Source of the DNA: Microglena sp. YARC
Taxonomy: Eukaryota; Chlorophyta; Chlorophyceae; Chlamydomonadales; Chlamydomonadaceae
Direction of reading: 5' to 3'
NCBI GenBank assembly: GCA_022414725.1
Contig: JAJSRW010001109.1
Location: 1-64,000, forward strand
Length of the DNA: 64,000 nt
A program made the position numbers and the translations under genes. This document shows, piece after piece, positions 21,341 to 31,122 of the stretch. The notes below the pieces were generated by a model that did not search any database, was not told the DNA's origin, and saw only the letters and a list, made by a program, of their open reading frames with translations. The first letter of the stretch is position 1. Each line of letters starts with the position of its first letter.

Positions 21341-21725
21341 CGAACAACTCACCTTTTTCGATTTTGTTTTCATTCCTCTTCTTCTGAACGATAAAACAGT
21401 ACCACAAAAGAATAGCCAAATCATAGCTATAAAAAAAGACTTGATCCAGTCTCTTCATACATTCAAAGGAAGCTTCTCTCGCCCTTCAACTTCTGGATTG
21501 CACATCACATATGTAGAGGAATCATTTTGCTCGCCGATTGGGAAATCAGGCTCTGATACTTCCTTCTCGAATTCAGCAAGGCCTCGTCAGTACATTCAAA
21601 ACCCACATGGTGTTCAGCTTGAACTGTTCGATAATTACGAAGGTGACACACTCGATCCTTCCAATGAACAATTTGACGTTTCTATCTATCAGTTTCCACG
21701 TATAGGTAGTGGGGGGAAGTTCTAA
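21303..21725 (+). CDS. Unidentified open frame, 140 residues
   Basis: The frame ends GSGGKF and a TAA. The middle (KGSFSRPSTSGLHITYVEES, GVQLELFDNYEGDTLDPSNE) is mixed in composition and not low-complexity, so it may be a real exon or part of an old mobile element. The first residues overlap the dispersed repeat, so the ATG is doubtful. The opposite strand is also open at its end. No family recognised. Confidence 0.3.
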   Translation: MAVKTILPGKCKLEQLTFFDFVFIPLLLNDKTVPQKNSQIIAIKKDLIQSLHTFKGSFSRPSTSGLHITYVEESFCSPIGKSGSDTSFSNSARPRQYIQNPHGVQLELFDNYEGDTLDPSNEQFDVSIYQFPRIGSGGKF

Positions 21726-22186
21726 ATCTATACATATTACGCACCACCTTGTGAGGTAGGTCTAGGATGAGATAATTTGGCATCTCAGGTTTCCCATTCT
21801 CATCCCATGAGAAGGACATCCAAGTACACAGCATTCTTCTTTCCTTGTGATCCTGAGCTTTCATCTCTAGGGCGTGTATCTGAAGACTTAGGACTATAGT
21901 AAAAGAAAAAATGATTGGAAAACAGGACCTTTTCCACTTTGTTCCAGTTAATAAACTGGTTTAAGTTGCAAAGATCTTTAGGTCCCACACCTCCATGTAA
22001 ATTGGTGGGCAAAGATTCATCCTGGGAATCTTCCAAAGAGTACAACGTCGCTAGGGCATTAGACACATCCTTGCTCCAACAGTCTTTGCGTTCTCTGGCC
22101 ATATTGAGATCGGCAAGGGCAACGTCCCTCATCATGCCATAATTACTATCACAGTATTTCACCATGGAGTTCCAGGATTTAATCAC
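21682..22186 (-). pseudogene. Unidentified minus-strand frame, broken by a frameshift
   Basis: From 22186 leftward the frame reads MIKSWNSMVKYCDSNYGMMR, includes DCWSKDVSNALATLYSL and NLNQFINWNKVEKVLFSNHF, and ends near 21800. A second frame takes over (WMSFSWDENGKPEMPNYLIL) down to 21682. Composition is protein-like. I suspect a fragment of a mobile-element protein, but no motif settles it. Confidence 0.35.
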
Positions 22187-22233
22187 TGGCCTATTGGCCT
22201 TTAAAACGGTGCTTATCTTTCAGCTACAAGCAG

Positions 22234-22381
22234 CAGCTTCTAGTCAGCTCCCCGGACTGGCTATTCAGCCTAACCTGCCGTAATCTAGTGTGCCTTGCAG
22301 CTGACACAGTCAGCAGTCCAGAACTGCTGAAGTAGTTCGATGTACCCCAAGTGGCTGGCTCGGGGAGCTGCCAAGAAGCTG
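22234..22381. repeat. Short inverted-repeat element (~148 bp)
   Basis: The left end CAGCTTCTAGTCAGCTCCCCG (22234-22254) and the right end at 22361-22381 are inverted repeats matching at 18 of 21 positions. Between them is unique sequence with a smaller internal repeat (CAGCAGTCCAGAACTGCTGA). It could be a small MITE or a foldback element; a target duplication is not evident. Confidence 0.5.
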
Positions 22382-22530
22382 GTAAGAACAGCTAAGAGGA
22401 AAAGCCCTGCTTTAAACCCGCCCCCCTAGGATTTTGATTGATTACATATTTATTTATCAGCCTCCAGACTGCTCACCGTCTGCAGGCAGAGTAAGCATGT
22501 GTATAATAAACATTACGTTATGTATCCACA
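22382..22530. other. Unassigned
   Basis: AT-richer unique DNA; nothing I can support. Confidence 0.3.
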
Positions 22531-22569
22531 CTCATAAGTACAGAATGTACCGTAACCACAGGTTATTAG

Positions 22570-22763
22570 CAGGGTAATTCCATTGACCAAATTGGCCAGC
22601 GCTTTAGCGCACTCGAAAAATGAAAATTGCGCTTTGTAGTGCAAAAAGCGCAAAAATTGCTTGCTGCGCCCACATGGGATTGCAAAAAACAGCGCAAAAC
22701 ACGCAGTGGGGCTCAAAAAGGCAGCGCGCCAGCGCGCAAAAGCGCGCGCTTGGAAGTACCCTG
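22570..22763 (+). mobile_element. hAT-type MITE inside a 34-39 bp direct repeat
   Basis: A 194-bp copy with ends CAGGGTAATTCCATTG and TTGGAAGTACCCTG, same family as the copies at 12273, 17712 and 19235. Instead of a plain 8-bp duplication, both sides carry CTCATAAGTACAGAATGTA and CACAGGTTATTAG (22531-22569 left, 22764-22797 right, the left with 5 extra bases). Either the element landed between existing tandem repeats or the duplication was unusually long. Confidence 0.8.
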
Positions 22764-22797
22764 CTCATAAGTACAGAATGTAATCACAGGTTATTAG

Positions 22798-24376
22798 ACA
22801 GTTTAAAGACATTCCCATGTAGTACATTGGATGGACCATTTCGCGAATAAACATTAATCATCGTGCGTGCACATATTATACTGCTTAGGAAAAAGGCTGC
22901 CATATACTGGTTCCCCACGATCGGATTGTCAAACTGTTTATCAGCCAACTCTGGGCTACGCATTGCACAGTTTAAACTTGAACTTGGTTATATGGCTCCA
23001 GATCGTTCGGGGAAATTGTAGCTACAATGTTCTCCAGTTTGAAGTTCTCTTCAAACCGACGCTTTGAGCCCGTCCCCTGGAGAGACTGGGGTGAAAGTCC
23101 TTTCACAACTGCAAAATAAAACGACAGCCCTCCTTAACTACGACAATCCCTGCCGGTGCAGGCATGCCGCTTTCTTAACATATCTGTCTATCGATTTGGT
23201 GCGGGTGGGTGGGTGGGTGGGGGTGGGGGGTGGATGGGGAGGAGTGTGCGTGGGTGTGGGTGTGGGTGTGTGGGGTGGGGTGGGGTGGGGTGGGGCTCGA
23301 CTGCCTTAGGAATCTCTAGGGACGTCCAGGGGACCAGAATTCAAGACGCGCACCCGAACGCGTTGCGCGCGCGCGTTTTACCGCCCAACTGGCTCGTGCG
23401 AAGCTGGGCGCGAAGGTCTGGGTGACGTCCAGCCTGGATGTACCTTCCAGGACATCCACCAATTACACCCGGGATGGACCCGTGTTCGGTACATTTCAGG
23501 AGATTGGGTAGTAGTATGGCTTGGCTTGTTGGGCTAGACCCCCCTAGACCTCAATTTCACTTCTGAACCCAACTGGGGTGGGGTGGGGATCTCGGGGCCG
23601 TGCGGTTGCGCAATTCACGCGTGGAGCTTCACGAGAGAAATACAAGTTCCAAGCTCGGTCTTCTTGGTCTCCCCCCGACCTCGCATTCGAAATCTATGCT
23701 GCGTGTACTGCCGGCCACGCCCCCCATTCTCGTAATGGTCAGCCCCTGCGCATCTACTAGTTCAACATGTCCCTTGCGCGCTTCTAATCGCCTACCAAAA
23801 CTATAAGTCTGCGCGTGCTGGCATTTCTGCCTGGATTAGCACTTGTTGGGTTCAAAAAATCGGTGCCCGTCTGATCTGAGCATCTCCAGCTGTCAGGTAA
23901 TTAGACGGTCGGTCCAACATGTAGAACCCTTGGAACCCTCTTCAGCTCCAGGACGCGACAAGACAACATCACCGGTCGTATTACGCCTCTTTTTTAATCG
24001 TTCGCTACTTTCGTCGATCTGTTGTGCTCAGCAGTTGCTTCTGGGACACTCCAAGTTGCAGGTGCTGCCTTTCAAGCTGTTGTGCAGGCCACAGGAACTG
24101 ATTGGAATCATCCTTGCCTGCAACCAAGCCCCATTTCTTCCCTACAGCAGCCTGCACCCTGTTCAGTTTGCTAGACAGGTGTTCAGGGTGTTATGTACAC
24201 CTATTTATGTACATCATTGGTTAAACATGTAGCTAAACTGGTGTTCTACACCCTGAGCACCTGTTCAATAGCCTGAACAAGTGCAATCTAGCCCTGTTTC
24301 TTAAGCCACACCCTACACATTCGTCTCTTCTTTCTTCTCAGCCACGCCTCCTGGCGTCTCCTCTCTTTCTTCCTAG
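22798..24376. other. Mostly unique region upstream of gene 2
   Basis: Holds a G-rich GGGTGGGTGG/GGGGT tract (23199-23296) and GC-rich unique DNA at 23320-23760 with no convincing exon. Near 24150-24285 are inverted pieces around CACCCTGTTCAG, AGGTGTTCAGGGTG and CACCCTGAGCACCTG. The last 30 bases are a pyrimidine-rich tract leading to the acceptor at 24376. Upstream exons of gene 2 may lie here, but I could not place one. Confidence 0.4.
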
Positions 24377-24648
24377 GTGCCATGCTGTCTACCAAGCAGT
24401 GCAACCCCACCAGGATGCACAGGCATTCAACTGCCGCTGTACCCAAGTCTCTCAGGAGACCTCCCCTAGTATCCTCGGAGAGGCATTGGAGCGGGGTGGA
24501 CAAAGCCAAGGTCAAGTCGCTGCAGTCTGAGCTGGCAGGTGCCCAGGCTGACCTGGCAGCATCCACCAGCACTGAGGAGATGTTGCGCTCTGAGCTGGAT
24601 ACTATGGCGGATGAGCTGACCAGCATGTCCGAGGCTCTTCTGGAACAA
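24377..24648 (+). CDS. Gene 2 exon: coiled-coil protein
   Basis: The exon follows a strong pyrimidine tract and TAG (CTCTCTTTCTTCCTAG). An ATG at 24382 could be the start or internal. The first part is basic (MRHSTAA-like, PKSLRRPPLVSSERHWSG). The second is a heptad-type coiled coil: KAKVKSLQSELAGAQADLAA then STEEMLRSELDTMADELTSM and SEALLEQ. The donor CAA|GTGAGC leaves phase 0, matching the exon at 30871. Function unknown; no catalytic motif. Its last 54 nt are copied five times downstream. Confidence 0.65.
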
Positions 24649-24715
24649 GTGAGCAGGGAGGATGGTGGTGTGTGTGTGTGGTGGTGGTGTGTGTGGGGGG
24701 AGGGTGGGGGTGGTG

Positions 24716-24746
<31 letters not shown>

Positions 24747-25351
24747 GGGGGGGGGGCAGGGGAAGGGGTCATGGAGAGTTTTGCGGTAGTCCATAGCTGA
24801 CACTCGGTTCACAGCTGATACTATGGCGGATGAGCTGACCACCATGTCCGAGGCTCTTCTGGTGCAGGTGGGTTTCTGCTTCAGGGGTCTGCTGAGCACC
24901 AGTACAGCCTTGTAGGTTAATTGTAGGGGAAATAGTATGGTAATTGTAGGGGTGCTAGCTGGATCCTATGGCGGATGAGCTGACCAGCATGCCCGAGGCT
25001 CTTCTGGGGCAGGTGAGCAGAGAGGGGTAGGGGGTAGGGGGGTTGTGGACATGGGTTCAGGGTCATGGAGAGTTTGCGGTAGTCAAGAGGTGCGCACTAG
25101 GTCCATAGCTTGACATAATGGCGGATGAGCTGACCAGCATGTCCGAGGCTCTTCTGGAGCAGGTAGGATCTGGGGAGCGGGGCGTGGTGGGTGGGCGTGT
25201 GGGAGGAGCTGGCAGGTGCCCAAGCTGACCTGGCAGCACCCACCAGCACAGAGGAGGTGTTGCGCTCTGAGCTGGATGCTATGGCGGATGAGCTGACCAG
25301 CATGTTGTAGGCTCTTCTGGAGCAAGTGAGCAGGGAGGGTGGTGGTGGTGT

Positions 25352-25408
<57 letters not shown>

Positions 25409-25516
25409 CGGAGGGGGAATGGGTTCGGGTCATGGAGTGTTTGCGGTAGTCCATAGCTGGATACTATGGCGGATGAGCTGACCTGCATGTCCGAGGCTCT
25501 TCTTTAGCAGGTGAGC
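24649..25516 (+). repeat. Donor-side array, gene 2 intron (GT/G-rich)
   Basis: Copies of the 54-nt exon end (CTGGATACTATGGCGGATGA to GAGCAG) lie at 24815-24867, 24959-25012, 25109-25162, within 25209-25325 and at 25457-25510. Each is preceded by CAG/TAG-type acceptors and followed by GTGAGC, GTGGGT or GTAGGA. 54 nt is 18 codons, phase 0 to 0; the first copy lacks one G. The 25209-25325 copy is longer (also AGCTGACCTGGCAGCA) and has a TAG where others have GAG; the last copy has CTTTAGCAG. Spacers are GT and G tracts, with a G run of about 41 bases near 25367-25408. Confidence 0.8.
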
Positions 25517-25569
25517 AGGGAGGGTGGTAGTGGTGTGTGTTGGTGTGAGTGTGGGTGTGGAGGGATCAG

Positions 25570-26035
25570 GCACATTGGCTGCATGGCATATGTGCAGGGA
25601 GCGGAAATTTGATATCATACCCCCCCACCCCCACCCACTGCCCTCACCGCCCCCACTACCCCCACCGCGACCACCCCGAATAGCGACTCAGTGCACAACA
25701 CAAAAAAACAACTTGCCTCATTCTCATTGGCTGCATGGCATATTTTCAGGGAACGGCAATATGATATATCATTCCCACCCCCACCACACTCCACTACCAC
25801 CCAACCACCCACTGCCCCCACTACCCCACCCGACCACCCGAATGGCGACTCAGCGCACAACAACAAAAACAACTTGCCTCATGTGCATTGGTTGCACGGC
25901 TTATGTTCAGGGAACGGCAATGTGATGTCATACCCCACCCACCCACCACCACCACCCCACCACGACCGCCCTACCACGACCACCCTACCCCGCCCCCCCA
26001 CCCACCCCACCCCACCCCACCATGCTATTATATGT
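25570..26035 (+). repeat. ~150-bp tandem repeat, CCCCACC-rich
   Basis: Four units near 25572, 25728, 25884 and 26028 carry ATTGGCTGCATGGCATAT, CAGGGAACGGCAATATGAT, then CATACCCCCC with CCCCACCACC spacers and AATGGCGACTCAGCGCACAA. The last unit leads into the ATATGATATC element. It lies within the gene 2 intron. No coding. Confidence 0.65.
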
Positions 26036-26205
26036 AAGGAAAGGCAATATGAGATCAAATCATATCTTGTCATCATATGATATCATATGATGCCTGCAGT
26101 CTGAGTATGCCAAAGCTACAATTAATATACAGTATCATATGATGCAGTTTGTATGATATCCTTTGACATCATATTCGCCTTTGGTCAACATCTTATGGTC
26201 ATATG
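26036..26205 (+). mobile_element. Dispersed AT-rich element with ATATGATATC palindromes
   Basis: About 165 bp starting AGGAAAGGCAATATGA and ending TATTCGCCTTTGGTCAACAT. A clearly homologous inverted copy is at 32312-32478 (shared GCAGTCTG, CAATATCATATGAT type and CGCCTTTGGTCA blocks). The core folds on itself through repeated ATCATATGATATCATATGAT. Probably a small non-autonomous element; class not determined. Confidence 0.55.
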
Positions 26206-26664
26206 CACACTTCCCCCCCCCCCCCGCCCCCCCCCCCTCTACCCACACACATCCACATAAACGCAAACAAACGCTTGAGGAGACCTCCACTTGTTCGGAT
26301 TTTGGTTGTATGAAACTCCCCTGCAAGTATTTGTACAACAATTTGAAGTGACATGACATGGCATGATACAGTGCAGTGCGGTGTGTGTGATGTCTGGTGC
26401 TTGCGGTGAGCGTGTTGTGTATGTGTTGCGTGTGTTGTGTGGAGGATGTGTGTGTGGTGTATGTGCTGTGTGTGGTGTGGTGTCGTGTGTGGTGCGGGTG
26501 CGGGTTGCGTTTTAGTGAAGTTTTGTGTGTGTGTGTGGTGTGTGTGTGTGTGGGGGGGGGGGTATTTTGTGTAGAAAGGATTTTCATCCCAGGATGTGTG
26601 ACCCCAAACGCACACCAGTGCCGCCGAGGATTCAAAAAGTAAAGCGGAGAAATTATACTGCAAT
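26206..26664. other. C tract, unique segment and GT-rich tract
   Basis: C run at about 26212-26238, unique AT-balanced DNA to 26370, then GTGTTGTGTGTG-type sequence to 26560. No gene seen. GGATTCAAAAAGTAAAGCGG at about 26628 recurs near 27400 (GATCCAAAAAGGAAAGCGG), a direct repeat on either side of the following insertion. Confidence 0.45.
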
Positions 26665-26679
26665 TAGTAGGCACCCATA

Positions 26680-27319
26680 GTAATGATAACTAGGGGTCGG
26701 CTGTATTATATAGTATTAGTGAATAAATTTATAGTATTAGTAATAATATATAGTATTAGTGAATAAATTATATAGTATTAGTGAATAAATTATATAGTAT
26801 TAGTGAATAAATTATATATATTAGTGAATAAATTATATAATATTAGTGAATAAATTATATAATATTAGTGAATAAATTATATAAGATTAGTGAATAAATT
26901 ATATAATATTAGTGAATAAATTATATAATATTAGTGAATAAATTATATAATATTAGTGAATAAATTATATAATATTAGTGAATAAATTATATAATATTAG
27001 TGAATAAATTATATAATATTAGTCAGACGAGCCGTCTCATCCGACTTTCGAATTTATTTGAAAAACTAATATTATTGTGACACTGTAATAATATTAGTTA
27101 ATATTAGTTTTTCAAACACTAATATTAGTTGCCGTTCCCTAATGATAACGCCTGGTGGGGCGTGGGATTAAAGGAACCCGTCGTACGCGGGCAGAGAACG
27201 GTCAGCCACCTTGATGGACAAGCTACCATCGCGGTTGACAACGACCTGCAACGCTCAGGGTGACCGTAGGGGGAATTGAACCCCCGACCCCGCTTCGTTT
27301 AAGCAATTTGGTGTACCAC
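26680..27319 (-). mobile_element. tRNA-headed SINE with an internal 22-bp minisatellite
   Basis: The 640-bp insertion is flanked by a 15-bp target duplication TAGTAGGCACCCATA (26665-26679, 27320-27334). On the minus strand it starts with a tRNA-like head (AGTGGTACACCAAATT; B box GGTTCAATTCC with GGGGG/CCCCC stem), continues ACCGCGATGGTAGCTTGTCC, CCCGCGTACGACGGGTTC, and reaches the family tail GTTATCATTA near 27141. Sequence then continues through an inverted AATATTAGTT segment and about 14 copies of a 22-bp ATTAGTGAATAAATTATAT unit, ending with the same GTTATCATTAC at 26680. Confidence 0.7.
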
Positions 27320-27334
27320 TAGTAGGCACCCATA

Positions 27335-27560
27335 ACATATATATCAAATGGAATTAGTGCTGATAATAATGCTTGCTTACTGAGAGTATTTGTGCCGATG
27401 ATCCAAAAAGGAAAGCGGAGAAATTAAACTGCATTAGTAGACACCCATAAAATATATATCAAATGGAATTAGTGCTGATAGTAATGCTTGCCTACTGCTA
27501 TATTGCCTTTCTGTTTCTGAGGATTTGTCAGACGACCCCTCCCTGATGTCGTTGAGCAGG
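27335..27560 (+). repeat. Duplicated target segment beside the SINE
   Basis: AACATATATATCAAATGGAA, TTAGTGCTGATAATAATGCT occurs twice (27333-27385 and 27450-27500), with AGCGGAGAAATTAAACTGCA between. The SINE target sequence was therefore already tandemly repeated. Confidence 0.55.
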
Positions 27561-27629
27561 CATTTGGTGGTTGGCCCCAGTGAAAGAAAACAGGTTGCCC
27601 CCTCAACTCACGCTCGTAACGTGTACTAT

Positions 27630-27700
<71 letters not shown>

Positions 27701-28168
27701 TATATTTATTTATTTATCCAAGACATCGGCTTGGTGGTTGGCCCCAGTGAAAGAAAACGGGTTGGCCCCCTCAACCTCACACCTCGTAACGTGTACTATT
27801 TATTTATATTTATTTATTTGTTTATTTATTTATTTATTTATTTATCCAAGACACGGCTTGGTGGTTGGCCCCAGTGAAAGAAAACGGGTTGGCCCCCTCA
27901 ACCTCACACCTCGTAACGTGTACTATTTATTTATTAATTTATTTATTTATTTATCCAAGACACGGCTTGGTGGTTGGCCCCAGTGAAAGAAAACGGGTTG
28001 GCCCCCTCAACCTCACACCTCGTAACGTGTACTATTTATTTATTTATATTTATTTATTTATTTATTTATTTATTTATCCAAGACACGGCTTGGTGGTTAA
28101 CCCCAGTGAAAGAAAACGGGTTGGCCCCCTCAACCTCACACCTCGTAACGTGTACTATTTATTTATAT

Positions 28169-28227
<59 letters not shown>

Positions 28228-28375
28228 TCCAAGACACGGCTTGGTGGTTGGCCCAGTGAAAGAAAACGGGTTGGCCCCCTCAACCTCACACCTCGTAACA
28301 AGGTGTACTATGTAATTATTTATCCAGGACACGGCCTGGTGGTTGGCCCCAGTGAAAGCAAACGGGCTCCTCCCT
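27561..28375 (+). repeat. TTTA microsatellite with a repeated ~75-bp block
   Basis: Seven copies of TGGTTGGCCCCAGTGAAAGA, AAACGGGTTGGCCCCCTCAA, CCTCACACCTCGTAACGTGT are separated by TTTA tracts of 25-110 bases and TCCAAGACACGGCTTGG. Open frames here are periodic artefacts. A diverged single copy is at 19528. Confidence 0.8.
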
Positions 28376-28660
28376 GATGTTGTGGACCAAGCTTGTCTTG
28401 GGCCAAAAATGGCCTGTCGATGACAATGGAATAAATGCATACATTGGTGTATGAAGGGCGCCTGGAGGCGCGTCCCGAACGAAATGAAATGAATTATGAA
28501 TTCAATTGATTGTAATTGATGTTAATTTCATTTTATTTATTTAATGTTGTGTTATTTAATTCGATAGTATCCCATTCAAATTAATCTAATCAACATGATT
28601 TGAATGCATTTAAATGCATAAATTGGTGCTTCACACATTTGAGCACCACAACAACAGAGC
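28376..28660. other. Unassigned, AT-rich
   Basis: CTTGTCTTGGGCCAAAAATG and GGCCTGTCGATGACAATG (28391-28430) recur at 28988-29023. The rest is AT-rich with no signal I can name. Confidence 0.35.
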
Positions 28661-28672
28661 AAAGGTAATGAT

Positions 28673-28874
28673 AACGCCTGGTGGGGCGTGGTGTTAAGGG
28701 AGCCCGTCGTACGCGGGTGGGGAGCGGTCTCCTACCTCAACTGAACAAGCTACCATCGCGGTAGACGACTACCTGCAACGCCAAGAGCGACCGAAGAGGG
28801 AGTCGAACCCCCGACTCTTCATTCTTTAGCAATCTGGTCTACCACTAGACCATTGTAAATCACTGAAAGAAGCT
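28673..28874 (-). mobile_element. tRNA-headed SINE
   Basis: A complete copy with a 12-bp target duplication ACAACAGAGCAA (28661-28672, 28875-28886). The minus-strand head reads AATGGTCTAGTGGTAGACCA (tRNA-Glu-like A box) and GGGGGTTCGACTCCC (B box); the body has CTACCGCGATGGTAGCTTGT and GCGTACGACGGG; the tail is GGCGTTATCATTA. About 200 bp. Same family as 27141, 31842 and 45838. Confidence 0.85.
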
Positions 28875-28886
28875 ACAACAGAGCAA

Positions 28887-29384
28887 CACAGCTTAGCAGA
28901 ATAGCATTGCACAGCAGTGCACAATTGTTGGCCACATGAAGCATCGACACATTCAAGAAGGCCCCTCCCTGATGATGTGGAGCAGGCTTGTCTTGGGCCA
29001 ACAATGGCCTGTCGATGACAGTGTAATTTAATGTTACAGTCCGGCGGCAGACCAAATAGGCTAGGCAAGGGAATTGCCCAACCATGAGGAGAGGTGCTTA
29101 ACGAAACAAGTTCTATGCAGCGTCGCATGCGACGCTAAAACAATGACGGAGAGTGGTCGCGGCAGAGCGGCACGTGGCAACGGAGGGGAATGACTTACGA
29201 GACTGTTGGCCGACGTGCCAGGCTTCGTCTCAGTCAGACGGATGGTTGGTTGGTCGGTCGGACGGACAAATGGGTAACCCTGGAGGCTCCCGTCCCCTTG
29301 AAGAGGGGGCTCCGCCGAAAATACTGATGAGCTGAACTCCAGGCAATCGTCTTATCACTAGCCTATCCATGACAAAGTACTACA
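28887..29384. other. Unassigned unique DNA
   Basis: Contains an 18-bp perfect palindrome AGCGTCGCATGCGACGCT at 29119-29136 and a GGTTGGTCGGTCGGACGGAC run. GTCCCCTTGAAGAGGGGGC can form a short hairpin. No exon recognised. Confidence 0.35.
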
Positions 29385-29455
29385 TATTGGCGTATGAAAA
29401 TGTACTGCATAATGGCGTTTGAAAATGTACTGCATATTGGCGTATGAAAATGCAC
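29385..29455 (+). repeat. ~30-bp tandem repeat
   Basis: Three copies of TACTGCATATTGGCGTATGA AAATG with single-base differences, directly before the acceptor-side array. Confidence 0.7.
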
Positions 29456-30288
29456 TACCCCCCCCTCTCCCCTCCCCACCCCACCCCCACCACACGCACC
29501 CTGCCTTCTCCCCCAAGCCTCCGCCATAGCCGCCTCCTCCATCGATGCCAGCTCTGCCACCACGCCCACTTACCACGCCCCTACTCTTCCCCCCTCCCCA
29601 CCCAAGCGAAGAAAAAAACCCTCCCCCACCCCTTGCCTTCTCCCCCAGGCCTCCGCCATGGCCCGCCTCCGCCATCGACGCTCTGAGGGCTCCTCCACAA
29701 CTCCCACTCACCACGCCCCTACTCCCCCCCCACCCCCCACCCATCAATAAAAAAGCCTGAACCCCACCCCACCCCCTGCCTTCTCCCCCAGGCCTCCGCC
29801 ATGGCCGCCTCCGCCATCGACGCTCTGAGGGCTCCTCCACTACGCCCACTCACCACGCCCCTACTTTTCTCCCTCCCCCCCCCCTCCTCCTCCCAAGCAA
29901 AGAACCCCCCCCCCCCCCCCCCCCCCCCCTTCTTGCCTTCTCCCCCAGGCCTCCGCTATCAAACGCTCTGAGGGCTCTCCACTACGCCACTCACCACGCC
30001 CCTACTCACCCCCACCCACCCACCCACAACAAAAACAAATTTTACCCCCACCAACCCTTGCCTTCTCCCCCTGGCCTCCGCCATCCGACGCTCTGAGGGC
30101 TCCGCCACCGACTCCCACTCACCACGCCCCTACTCCCCCCCCCACCCACAATAAAAAACCTGAAACCCCCACCCACCCCTTGCTTAAGTGAGTGAGTGAG
30201 CTCTTTCCCAGGCCTCCTCCATGGCTGCCTCCGCCATCGACGCTCTGAGGGCTCCTCCACAACTCCCTCTCACCACGCCCCTACTCAT

Positions 30289-30319
<31 letters not shown>

Positions 30320-30801
30320 AAAAAAACTAACCGCCCCACTCACCCCTTTCCTTCTCCCGCAGGCCTCTGCCATGGCCGCCTCCGCCATCGATACCAGCTC
30401 CGCCACCAACGCCTACTCACCACACCCGTACTCATCCCCCCTCCCCACCCACACCCACACCCCAAAACATAAAAAACATAAAAAACAAAGACTAAATCCC
30501 CACCCCACGCACCGCCTGCCTTCCCCCCAGGCCTTTGCCATGGCCGCCTCCGCCATCGACGCTCTAAGGGCTTTGCCGCACGCCCACCCACCAGGCCTCT
30601 ACTCATCCTCTCGCCACCGCACACCCACCCCCCCACCCCCCAAAAACTAAAACTAAAAACTGAATCCCCACCCCCACCCACCCCTGCCTTCTCCCCAGGC
30701 CTCGGCCATGGCCGCCTCCGCATGGCCGCTCAGCTCCGCCACCGAGGCTCTTAGAGCTCCGCCATGGCCTCCTCCCCCACGCCAACTCACCACGCCCCCC
30801 C

Positions 30802-30832
<31 letters not shown>

Positions 30833-30870
30833 AAAACTAGCCCGCCCTCCCCCCCTTGCCTTCTCCCCAG
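29456..30870 (+). repeat. Acceptor-side array, gene 2 intron (C-rich)
   Basis: About nine copies of the start of the last exon, most preceded by TTCTCCCCCAG, lie near 29516, 29650, 29789, 29950, 30070, 30212, 30362, 30530 and 30700. They read GCCTCCGCCATGGCCGCCTC, CGCCATCGACGCTCTGAGGG and then change to CTCCTCCAC. Spacers are CTCACCACGCCCCTACTC, C runs up to about 30 and A-rich joins (CCCCAAAAAAA). No GT donor follows, so they are repeated intron ends with the exon's first 40-50 nt. Confidence 0.8.
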
Positions 30871-31122
30871 GCCTCGGCCATGGCCGCCTCCGCTATTGAC
30901 GCCAGCTCCGCCACCGAGGCTCTAAGAGCTCAGCTGAATGCCGCTGTTGCACGACTGGTGGAGGCCGAGTCACGCTGCTTAGGTGCCATGAGTAGGCAGA
31001 AGGCTGCTGAGACTGGATTGAATGCTGCCAAGGCTGGCTTTGAGGCCGAGACAGCTGCCCTACGGGCAGCATTGGCGGAGAAGGAGGAAGAGCTAGCCAA
31101 GTTGCAAGGCCTTGAAAACTAG
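30871..31122 (+). CDS. Gene 2 last exon: coiled-coil C-terminus
   Basis: Acceptor TTCTCCCCAG, phase 0, stop TAG at 31120-31122. Encodes ASAMAASAIDASSATEALRA, QLNAAVARLVEAESRCLGAM, SRQKAAETGLNAAKAGFEAE, TAALRAALAEKEEELAKLQG, LEN: an alanine/glutamate-rich coiled coil with clear a/d hydrophobic spacing. It can be joined to LLEQ at 24648 in frame, which would make a 6.2-kb intron. I infer the link from phase, composition and the matching arrays. Function unknown. Confidence 0.7.
   Translation, partial: ASAMAASAIDASSATEALRAQLNAAVARLVEAESRCLGAMSRQKAAETGLNAAKAGFEAETAALRAALAEKEEELAKLQGLEN

Noticed and set aside
23064..23425. Gly/Val-rich frames near the G-rich tract
   Set aside because: Driven by GGGTGGG simple repeats; no splice signals or family features.
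24288..24899. Minus-strand 203-residue frame
   Set aside because: Antisense to the coiled-coil exon and its copies; Pro/His runs come from the GT/G spacer.
27525..28377. LFIYLFIYLFIY frames, membrane-protein-like
   Set aside because: TTTA microsatellite translation; the intervening block is a dispersed repeat.
29290..29335. Possible hammerhead ribozyme (GAAAATACTGATGAG)
   Set aside because: The CTGATGA and GAAA cores are only three bases apart in the wrong order and no stems II/III can be formed.
29358..30824. Minus-strand Gly/Arg-rich frames
   Set aside because: Antisense shadows of the C-rich acceptor-side array; acceptors and homology are on the plus strand.
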